From Russula earlei (taxonomy: Eukaryota; Basidiomycota; Agaricomycetes; Russulales; Russulaceae), in contig JAGFNK010000970.1 in assembly GCA_025769875.1 (NCBI GenBank), forward strand, positions 1 through 17,300: a stretch of 17,300 nucleotides of DNA. The letters are read 5' to 3'. This document shows positions 8,326 through 15,370 of this stretch, one piece after another; position 1 is the first letter of the stretch; each line of letters begins with the position of its first letter. Below the pieces are notes generated by a model. That model saw only the letters and a program-made list of their open reading frames with translations. It searched no databases and was not told the DNA's origin. The position numbers were made by a program, and so were the translations under genes.

Positions 8326-8756
8326 CGATGAATCTGTAGATGGGGGTTCGTAACACAATATTCACTTATGTAATTGGTCGATATCAGCGGCACTTCATTG
8401 GAGATTAGATACAGGCATGAGGTGACGACGGACATGATGGCAAACTGCCTGCCGTTGGAGGCGACGAAAAGGCCTAAGAAGAGTCTCGTGTGCACGACAC
8501 CGAATCATGATGTATGATGTGATGGACGGATTCATAGCCCTGCGCATCCTGATCCGATAATTTGTGGACTGAGGGGAGGACTCACGCTCACAACAGTATA
8601 AAGCCAACGCCTGCAGTTACAACAACCTCCAGCTGTGCTCCCACTTCACTACATACTGGCAGGTACCAGTTCCAAAGTTTCTACGCCGCTATCTTGTTCA
8701 TACTTCGGCCACTTGAACAACTTTTTCAAAACCCATACTCTCAAACATAACTCACA
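8326..8756. promoter_or_regulatory. Divergent intergenic region with TATA box
   Basis: A 431-bp gap separates the ERG27-like start (minus) from the secreted-protein start (plus). It probably holds both promoters. On the plus strand TATAAAG lies at 8597-8603, about 155 bp before the ATG, implying a long 5' leader. No clear TATA is seen for the minus direction. Nothing else is recognised. Confidence 0.5.
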
Positions 8757-9112
8757 ATGCACATCTCTGTTTTTGCCATATTCTGTCTAGCCGTGGGCAT
8801 TGCTCCCTCGCTCGCGCTTCCTTCAGGGTACGCCGATCTCCTTCGGGTTCTCGTTCTCCCCTGAAATTGACTTTACCTCGCAGACAGGGGAATCCCGGAC
8901 TCTATCGGGACTCTCAAGGGAGGGTGCCGTCATATTATGCAAGTCCTTCTAGGTTTGTCCCAGGAGAAATTTCATGGGAGGAGTATATGGATGATCGTAA
9001 AAAGACGAGGCGGGAGGCGAAGAGGTTGGAGGAGAAGAAGGCGAGGGAGAGGGAGGCGAGTGAGGCGAGTGAGGCGGAAAAGAGCAACCGCCGTACCTCT
9101 CCCCCACTATGA
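8757..9112 (+). CDS. Small secreted protein, 99 aa, one intron
   Basis: The ATG at 8757 is in a good fungal context (CTCACAATGC). Exon 1 is 8757-8827. The 56-bp intron 8828-8883 has a GTACGC donor, a TTGAC branch-like site and a CTCGCAG acceptor. Exon 2 runs 8884-9112 to TGA. Residues 1-21 form a hydrophobic signal peptide ending SLALPSG, with cleavage probably after Ala20. The mature part starts GQGNPGLYRDSQGR, has a Tyr/Pro/aromatic middle (PSYYASPSRF, ISWEEYMDD), and ends in a highly charged Lys/Arg/Glu helix (KKTRREAKRLEEKKARERE) with ASEASEAE repeats. It has no cysteine after the signal peptide and no family I recognise. The model rests on exact reading-frame restoration by splicing. Effector or wall-associated roles are possible but not shown. 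Confidence 0.66.
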
Positions 9113-9165
9113 CACCATGTGACCTTCGGGAAACCGGCCCGGTCCGGCTCATGCATTTCATAGAC

Positions 9166-9182
9166 CAGTCTGTTGCGGTTAC
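9166..9182. repeat. Target-site duplication, left copy
   Basis: CAGTCTGTTGCGGTTAC, identical to 10113-10129. It sits about 55 bp after the stop codon of the secreted-protein gene, so the insertion probably disrupted that gene's 3' UTR or terminator. Confidence 0.88.
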
Positions 9183-10112
9183 GGGGGGCTCCTTGAACCG
9201 CGACCACCACCAGGTCCGGATTTTCCCACGGCAAAGCCGGGGCAAGGATGGGCAACAATGAAGACAACAGTGGGCTCTGCAAGGTCAGAACCACCCATCT
9301 GAGCCACGGCCAACAACAGCCCCCGACAAAGACAATAACACTACATCCCTACATTAAACTGCCTACCCCAGTAAAGCATTACCACTAAACAGTGATACGA
9401 ATATAACATGACGCCTGCACTACCATGCCTTCAACCCCCATTGGGTCAGTCAACACACCCACCCTCTACAATGGACTCCCATGTCCCACCCTCCCACTGA
9501 GAACAGAATGCTACACTCACGGCCAACCTGCCAACCACTCCCTCCTACCCCATCCTCCATGCCACCACACCACACCCATGCCACCACGAGGCCTTTTCAC
9601 TTCCAATCCCCGCCCTCAGTTCCCTTTCATCCAATGAAACTCAGCTCCCTTTGTTACCCCTTCACACAGAACTCGCCTCCACAACTTCCCCCCCTCTCCA
9701 CCCCCCAGCGCGAGGTGGTTATGTATCATCAACACGAGACTTACCGACAACAAAATTACCGCAACCAAAATTATAAGAGATAAAGGGTCCTGCCAATTAG
9801 TTAAGGATACCTGGGAACACCTCCTCAAGAAAACCATGGAACTCCCAACGAACTGGCTCTCATTCCATGAGGTTTTAGTGGGTAGGAGGTCACCTTAGCC
9901 CCGCCCCCCAGGCTAGGTGCCCTGAGTCCCACACTGTCCCCTAACGGGGTCGTGCATAAGTGCATTTTACCCTCACACCCGGTCTGCGCACCAGCTACAG
10001 CGCGTTAGATAGGGCTGAACCTTTTTCTCCTGCTATCTAACACTTATTCTGAGTAGTTACCATACTTAACTACCAGAATAAACGCTTTCCAAAAAAAAAA
10101 AAAAAAAAAAAA
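9183..10112 (+). mobile_element. Poly(A)-tailed retroelement insertion (LINE fragment or retrocopy)
   Basis: A 930-bp insert ends in 22 A's (10091-10112) preceded by AATAAA at 10077-10082. It is flanked by identical 17-bp repeats CAGTCTGTTGCGGTTAC (9166-9182 and 10113-10129). That combination marks target-primed reverse transcription by LINE machinery. No reverse transcriptase or endonuclease motif is found, so it is either a 5'-truncated LINE, a non-autonomous element, or a processed transcript copy. Its first ~600 bp are strikingly G-poor and C/A-rich on the plus strand. Open frames at 9425-9637 and 9481-9783 are proline-rich by composition and are not called as genes. Confidence 0.85.
10004..10073 (+). 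other. Two 3'-terminal hairpins of the poly(A) retroelement
   Basis: Stem 1 pairs GTTAGATAG (10004-10012) with CTATCTAAC (10033-10041) over 9 bp with a 20-nt loop. Stem 2 pairs GTAGTTA (10053-10059) with TAACTAC (10067-10073) over 7 bp with a 7-nt loop. Stem 2 ends 3 nt before AATAAA. Stem-loops at RNA 3' ends are recognised by some LINE reverse transcriptases; that role here is inference. Confidence 0.55.
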
Positions 10113-10129
10113 CAGTCTGTTGCGGTTAC
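10113..10129. repeat. Target-site duplication, right copy
   Basis: CAGTCTGTTGCGGTTAC, directly following the poly(A) tract and identical to 9166-9182. Confidence 0.88.
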
Positions 10130-10191
10130 CCCACAGTCACTGGACCAGTTCAGACCAGTTTATATTTGGTCCAACTATGCATTTATAATAA

Positions 10192-10661
10192 TGTAACATT
10201 ATTATTATTGTGGTGCAGTGTGCTACATACTACAGATATGAACGTGTAGTTTATTATCTATGTACTCTGCAGTTGTTGTTGAACCAGAACCTGAACAGAT
10301 CAAAGAAGGCAAAGACCTTCATACAAGGTTCAAGATCCGCTGATGGATGTTACATGTTAGACAGAACTTTAGTATATGTGCTTATGGCAATAGGGTTACA
10401 CATACTACACTATCTATCACAAGATGTAGCCTTATGCTGCATCTAGAACGTTTCCACATCGCGCATCACTGAGTGCGTGATATAGTGGACACCTGTAGTC
10501 ACCTCTTTTGGACTTAGGAACAGCCCTGGGTCATAGAGGTATAAATACCATACATGTAGATGAGTATACACATCGCTCTACACCCCAATATCACTTGAGC
10601 ATTAGCACAACCTCTAAGGTGGGTTGCTTGGCCTGTTAGCTGCACTCTATGCTGCGCAACA
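10192..10661 (+). repeat. Copia-type LTR (5' boundary uncertain)
   Basis: The right end is well fixed: ...GCGCAACA directly abuts a copia-type primer-binding site. TATAAATA at 10540-10547 gives a promoter about 120 bp before the end, as expected for U3-R-U5. The left end is not fixed. TGTAACATT at 10192 is the outermost TGT start and lies inside a palindrome, but TGTTG near 10274 or TGTTACATG near 10350 are alternatives. The open frame at 10210-10446 has no recognisable product. No second copy of this LTR is in the window. Confidence 0.55.
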
Positions 10662-10676
10662 GGTTATGGGCCCTGC
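10662..10676 (+). other. Primer-binding site, half-tRNA initiator Met type
   Basis: GGTTATGGGCCCTGC follows the LTR end CAACA without a gap. It is complementary to the anticodon-loop region of initiator tRNA-Met (GGGCCCATAACC), the internal primer site known for Drosophila copia. The junction CAACAGGTTATGGGCCC resembles that of copia as I recall it. Confidence 0.65.
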
Positions 10677-10967
10677 AAGCCATGCGCCTTCATCGGCTGC
10701 AATGATGGCGAAGCATCCCTGAAGCCTGCATGCTGCGGCAAGCTAGTCTACCCTATGGGGAGACTATGTTGGCTTGTTTGAATACAATACTCTTACTGAC
10801 GACCTCTAAGCTGTTGAGATTACCACTGCTTTGGGAAGTCTGATGTAATCACAGCCCAGTCGCGTTAACGCGTCGGCTCCCACGGACCGGGCGCTCCCGG
10901 CTCACGCGCATTGCTCACGCATCGGATCAGCCCGGACCGGCTCAGCTCAGATGCTGCAGCCTGCGTA
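10677..10967 (+). other. Non-coding copia leader or spacer
   Basis: About 290 bp with no gene seen. The end is a GC-rich island (10855-10960) with a 12-bp perfect palindrome CGCGTTAACGCG at 10861-10872 and two GGACCGG copies. It is either leader of the copia element whose LTR ends at 10661, or leader cut by a second insertion starting at 10968. Confidence 0.4.
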
Positions 10968-11319
10968 TGTTACAATGATAAGTTAATTGATGACAATCGG
11001 TAGCTACTAACAACTGATCCTTTATGATACAAGTTGGTAGTTATGATTACTTTGCTTAGAGACGCTTTCGCGTATTTAAGAGGCACTCAATTAGCTAGAT
11101 CGCTTCAGTCTTGTCGTACACAATACTGAAGTGAGTACTTACTGTTTCCTATCTTATCTATCGCATCTAATCACACGTTGTAGATATCTTTTGATAGGTA
11201 TTACTGATTTACAGTCTTGTCTTACACAATACTGAAATATCTTTTGATAGATCTTAAGGATCTTATCGCTGTTATCATAACCTGCGCCCATCTGCTTCAA
11301 CATAAGCCCCTTTCTAACA
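10968..11319 (+). repeat. Second LTR-like promoter block before the copia ORF
   Basis: It starts TGTTACAATG and ends TTTCTAACA, giving TGTTA/TAACA termini over 352 bp. TATTTAA lies at 11073-11079. From 30 bp downstream a hairpin-forming segment (11103-11131) occurs and is repeated in part at 11212-11234. ATATCTTTTGATAG is also repeated (11184-11197, 11237-11250). The gag ATG lies only 6 bp after the proposed end and no primer-binding site fits there. The end could therefore be wrong, or the block could be part of a long leader of the element with the LTR at 10192-10661. Confidence 0.42.
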
Positions 11320-11325
11320 GCTATT

Positions 11326-13524
11326 ATGTCATCATCTCAACCCTCTGCCCCTGTTGTCCCCATCCTTGATGGTGCAAACTATGGTATTTGGTCAAAGGCT
11401 ATGAAAGCCTACCTCATGTCCATTGGACTGTGGGGTTATTGCAATGGCATGTTTGATCTGCCAACCATCCCTGCACTTCCTCAGGCACCTCTTCCCGAAG
11501 AGATTGCTGCCCAGGCTGTCGCTCTGGCAGCTGTGAAGGAATGGAACAAAGGGAATGATATGGCAGTTGGCCATATGGTCCTTAGATCGAGCATCGCGAT
11601 CCAGCAGGATCTTACGACCTTGGATAATGCCGAGACTATCTGGAATCGCCTTGAAACCCTTTATGGTATGGCGACTACAGTCAGTATCTATAAGGACTTC
11701 AAAGAAGCCATCTTCATTCACATTAACCTGAGCCAACACCCTGGCCCACAAATGGATCGGATACACACTGCATTCCAGCGTCTTACCGCCTCCTCCCTTC
11801 ACATCCCTGACACCTTGCAGGCACTCATCATGCTTGCTGCCATTCCCCAGAAATGGGAAATGCTTGTCCACATTGTTACTGAGAATTATGAACTAGCCGA
11901 CCTTAATGCCAAGGATGTGCAAGAGGCTATCATCTCTCAATATCAAACTGAGATCAATCGTGGAACAAGCAAGAAGCACAGCATGCAGAAGCTCTCAGCT
12001 GTCAAGCGCAAGCATGGTGACCCCTCCTTCTCCTCTCAGCAGCAAGGCAATAAGCCTAAGCGTGATGAAGATAAGGACAAGCGCCAGCGTGGTAAGTGTG
12101 GTGGCAAAGGAAAAGGGAAAGGCAAGGAGAAAGCCAATCAAAGCCATGGTCCCGGACACTCTCACATTGCAGACATTGCCACACTCCCACTCCTGACCAT
12201 TACCACTATCGCCCATCTGGGTCCTTGGGGGATCCAACAATGTTCCGTCCCAATTGTGACTGACCCTCGCAAATGCACTCATGGCCCCTACAAGGCCTTA
12301 AACAAAGCGCTTGATCTTGCTGATGATCTTGGGGTAACCCCCACTATACAGACAGTCAAGACCCTCGAGCAGCAGATCTCGACTCAATCCGCTGCTTCGT
12401 CAAGTGCAGTCAAACTACCGTCACCTGTCCCTGAGCCTATGGACCAGGATGATGGCGACTTCGCGCAAACAAGCATGTCAGATTTATTTGACATATATGA
12501 TGGTATCCCAGAAGGTGCTGCCACCCCTGAGCATGCTCTGACCCTGTCAGATGAACAGCTTGATTGGGGCAGCGACCCCAAAGAGAACGAAGCGTGTGTG
12601 TGCCTCCCTCTCTCCTTTCACTCGCTAAAGAACCTTTTAGCATCTCCCCAGCTCCAAAATGGGCTAGATATGTCTAATAAGTGTTTGCTTGTATCATACA
12701 ATGTACAAATTAGTGAAGGGACTACTTCCCTTCAAAGTGAATGTAACAAAAATTGTTTGAGATGTAGAGGAAAGCACGACTTGAGTAAAATGGGATCCTT
12801 ATGGCTCCTAGACTCTGGCGTGTCTGCACACTTCACCTTCGAAATAAAAGACTTTATAGAGTATACGCCGGCTTTGCCACATGAAAGATCCCCTGTTAAA
12901 ACTGCTGATAACACAATATATGTGGAAGGCAAAGGCGCTGTGTTGCTTTGGCACACTGTCAACTCCAAAATAGTTGTCACGTGCATCTCTCCCATCCTCT
13001 ATATTCCGAAAATTAACACTCGGATATTATCTATGGGGGAGTTTTTACAACAAGGGATGCATGCATTAGGGAACAATAGACATATTTCCCTACAAGAGGA
13101 TGGACGTATAATCCTGTCCTCTTACCCCTTATTCCCAGGTCAAACCACATATTGGTTAGATGCCTCAATTGAAAGCACGCAAGCGCATTCTCTTATCTAT
13201 ATAAATTATGATGTCATTCACCAACGCCTTGGCCACCCATCTAAGGATGTCATAACATGTGCAAAGACACATACCAAGGGTCTCCCTGAAGACCTGAAAA
13301 TCCCTCAGGAACAGCTGGTATGTCCTGGCTGCACGCAAGGCAAGATGCCTGCATCTGCACACCCCCCTTCTGAAACTCGTGCTTCCGCACCGTTTGAGCA
13401 TATTCACTTGGACCTTAAGAGTTTCCCTGTGAAGTCGTATCATAAGTATGAATATTTTGTCAGCTTCATTGACGATTATTCCTCCTATGCATGGATTATG
13501 TTACGAACCAAGGCCGAGTCCTGA
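11326..13524 (+). pseudogene. Ty1/copia Gag-protease-integrase ORF, truncated in integrase
   Basis: A 732-codon open frame with no internal stop. Residues ~1-210 are a copia-type Gag (LDGANYGIWSKAMKAYL near the start). A Lys/Gly-rich basic tract lies at ~240-275 where a CCHC knuckle would be; none is seen. The protease active site is LDSGVSAHF (residues ~495-503; usually DSGA). The pre-integrase zinc module follows (HQRLGH ~632, CPGC ~666). The integrase core begins with HLDLKSF (first catalytic Asp ~696) and FIDDYSSYAWI. The frame ends at 13524, before the second Asp and Glu, and no RT or RNase H follows. The sequence past KAES does not resemble integrase, so the 3' half was deleted or displaced. 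An intact 2.2-kb frame suggests a younger insertion than the gypsy element. Confidence 0.88.
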
Positions 13525-13746
13525 CCGTAGATGGTCCTATTTCACTCAAGAGAGACCTCTCTCATTTTGCATTACCAACTCCCTTCCGTTTTCTGGGCCA
13601 TTCCCCCTGCAGTGCAAGATATCGCTATTGCAAAGGCACTATAACTCGACCAGGCACCCGTTTCCTAATCGGGTAATCATCGCGTGGCAGCCACATGGCC
13701 ACCCAGCCACCAAGGACCCGAAACAGCGGCACAAACTCTTAGAAAC
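13525..13746 (+). other. Unassigned 222-bp segment between copia fragment and next LTR
   Basis: It starts at the point where copia similarity stops. Short open frames here match no copia integrase motif and no other family I know. It could be flanking DNA left by a deletion or part of a longer LTR. Confidence 0.3.
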
Positions 13747-13762
13747 TGTTGCATAAATCATC

Positions 13763-13863
13763 TGACGTCATCCAGGCTCCAATGACATCATAGCTGACCG
13801 AGCGACTCCACAGTGACCTCATAGGCTCACTAAGCGCTCCACAGTGATATCATAATGATGTCA
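13763..13863 (+). promoter_or_regulatory. Array of five CRE/bZIP-like octamers
   Basis: TGACGTCA (13763), TGACATCA (13783), TGACCTCA (13814), TGATATCA (13845) and TGATGTCA (13856). Start-to-start distances are 20, 31, 31 and 11 bp, close to 2, 3, 3 and 1 helical turns. The first is a perfect CRE palindrome. The array lies 140-240 bp upstream of the LTR TATA box, consistent with an enhancer in U3. Confidence 0.6.
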
Positions 13864-13999
13864 TCGCTCCACAATGATCAGTAATGCGCTCAGTAAGCCT
13901 GAAACTTGACACAAGCAAGTTTATGCCTCTGTAGTCCTACTGGATGGTACCAAAGAGTCTAGAATAGTCCCAGGTCTTTGTAATCGACCCTGTACACTG

Positions 14000-14006
14000 T
14001 ATATAA
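14000..14006 (+). promoter_or_regulatory. TATA box of the second gypsy-type LTR
   Basis: TATATAA, 32 bp before the segment (14032-14041) that is complementary to the downstream primer-binding site. Confidence 0.65.
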
Positions 14007-14031
14007 GCCCCAATGAAGCATGGCAGTCGTC

Positions 14032-14041
14032 AGACTGTCCA
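14032..14041 (+). other. Predicted RNA 5' end able to self-prime
   Basis: AGACTGTCCA, perfectly complementary over 10 bp to TGGACAGTCT at 14329-14338. Confidence 0.55.
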
Positions 14042-14328
14042 TTTGTGATACTCTCATCTTCCTGGGTACTCCCCTGCGACCGCTCAGTCTAAAGTCCTCC
14101 CTTGTCCTCAAGGTACTCTTCAACGACCGCCTTGTTTAAAGCCCCTCGCTACACTGGCCTCTAGCCTTCGCCTTTGTCTCTTGCAACACCTACCAGTCCC
14201 CATCTGGTACCTCCTCGTCGTTTGGCTCGTCCTCCTGTTCAATGCCACCTTCGCCGCATACCATCTGTTCCGACCCTTGCCCACCTGCTCCTGAGTCCTT
14301 AGTGATCAGCAGTACGTGTCTTGACATC

Positions 14329-14338
14329 TGGACAGTCT
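14329..14338 (+). other. Primer-binding site of the second gypsy-type element
   Basis: TGGACAGTCT, 2 nt after the LTR end TTGACA. It pairs with 14032-14041, matching the layout of the element at 1-6319. Because it starts with TGG, priming by a tRNA ending in CCA remains possible. Confidence 0.55.
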
Positions 14339-14372
14339 CTCATCATCCCTGTATTGACCAGCCAACGCTCAA

Positions 14373-15300
14373 GTGTCCACTCCTAACTCCCCCACTTTGG
14401 TTAACACCTCCTTGCGCCTCCCTTCTCCTCTGCAACCTACCCCACGCACCGCCCTTCGCATCCTCACTGAAGACATCGACCCGGTCGACACATCCTCGCC
14501 CCTCAGCATCTTGTACTCCCCAACAGCCCCACCATCGTCTCCCACCGTCGCCCAGCCTATTCCAGGTGACTTTGTCCCTGTCGGCACTCCCCCTCCTGCG
14601 CAGAACGAGCAACAGCAAGCGGACCGACCTCCCTTGCCTGAAGGCTTCCTTGACCGTCCCCCTTGCACAGCATTTCGCTTCCATCCGCACCAGTACTTCG
14701 TCCTCCCTACCACCAATCGTCACCAGGAGCAGTGGCGTCCCCTCCACGACTTGAATCATCAAGACTACCTTGGATGCATCCCTACCTCAGACCAACTTAG
14801 CTCGTCGCGCGTTCACAGACACCTTCACCACCAGCCTTTCGTGCACTGCATCGTCCACACTTTTGCGGTCGAACCCTCCAACGCTGCCCTTGCCACCCAG
14901 TACAATCTCACCCCCTTCGGCATCTGCTCCAACAGTCGGGATATACGCCCCGGACGCTGACTTCCCCCTTGGACGCATCGCATACATTTTTAACACTTCG
15001 TTGTTTAGGAAACTACTTACCTTGCCTGCTATTTACCGCCCTGCTTACGAGGGCTCGTTTTGCTTATCTATCGTACACGACTTCTTGGACAGACGTCTCG
15101 CTTTCGCATACGGCTACTTACACTTCGAGGAGAACAGTAACCGCGTGTCCCTACTGTCACTATTCGACTTATACAGTCAACACCATCCGCTTTAACCCCC
15201 AGCTACTTCGCTTTTGCTTTACGCCTCGTATTCCCCCTAACCCTCTCGAAATAATCGAGAGGTACCATCTCGAAACCATAGATCTTGCGCACGGTTCTTA
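14373..15300 (+). pseudogene. First ORF of the second LTR element, degenerate, unknown family
   Basis: Coding-like sequence starting 35 nt after the primer site. The first frame opens after TGA 14355-14357, and a GTG at 14373 (STPNSPTL) may be a mutated ATG. The ATG at 14242 lies in another frame inside the LTR. The N-terminal ~90 residues are Pro/Ser/Thr-rich. The protein then becomes globular-looking (FRFHPHQYFVLP, EQWRPLHDLNHQDYLG). It moves to a second frame near 14925 (YAPDADFPLGRIAYIF, RPAYEGSFCL, RRLAFAYGYLHFEE) and to a third near 15170 (NTIRFNPQLLRFCF, IIERYHLETIDLAHGS), ending at TAA 15299-15301. Two single-base changes would explain this. No Gag, zinc-knuckle or enzyme motif is recognised. 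Position behind an LTR suggests a Gag-like or accessory element protein. Confidence 0.5.
15242..15262 (+). other. Perfect 8-bp hairpin, first of a pair
   Basis: CCTCTCGA-AATAA-TCGAGAGG: an 8-bp stem with a 5-nt loop near the 3' end of the preceding ORF. It matches the geometry of the hairpin at 15293-15313. Confidence 0.75.
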
Positions 15301-15313
15301 AAAAGTAAGAACC
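15293..15313 (+). other. Perfect 8-bp hairpin spanning the stop codon
   Basis: GGTTCTTA-AAAAG-TAAGAACC: an 8-bp stem with a 5-nt loop. The ORF's TAA lies at the junction of the left arm and the loop. Two AATAAA motifs follow at 15330-15335 and 15341-15346, so a 3'-end or terminator role is possible. Confidence 0.75.
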
Positions 15314-15370
15314 ACCCTTGTAACGCTTCAATAAAGATCGAATAAAAATCCTTTTCTTGTTTTAACTAAA

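Larger units (their letters stand above)
13747..14326 (+). repeat. LTR of a second gypsy-type element (5' boundary uncertain)
   Basis: The 3' end is set at TTGACA (14321-14326), because TGGACAGTCT 2 nt later pairs with a segment 32 bp after the TATATAA box at 14000-14006. The 5' end may be TGTTGCA at 13747, about 580 bp in total, or TGTCATCG at 13859, which would give TGTCA/TGACA termini. U3 holds an array of TGAYNTCA-like octamers. The other LTR is outside the window. Confidence 0.6.

Noticed and set aside
7594..8331. Overlapping plus-strand ORFs opposite the sterol reductase relic
   Set aside because: They are Arg-rich shadows of a GC-rich minus-strand gene with recognisable SDR motifs.
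9425..9783. Two overlapping Pro/His-rich ORFs as genes
   Set aside because: They follow from the G-poor composition of the retroelement, both frames look alike, and neither shows a domain.
10210..10446. 78-codon ORF as a gene
   Set aside because: It lies inside the copia LTR and has no recognisable features or promoter of its own.
14181..14188. TTGCAACA as the end of the LTR that begins TGTTGCA at 13747
   Set aside because: The termini match well, but no primer-binding site follows. The end at 14326 is followed after 2 nt by a segment complementary to the predicted RNA start, so I preferred it.
14343..14762. Minus-strand Gly/Arg/Val-rich ORFs
   Set aside because: They are complements of Pro/Ser-rich coding-like sequence on the plus strand and have no features of their own.
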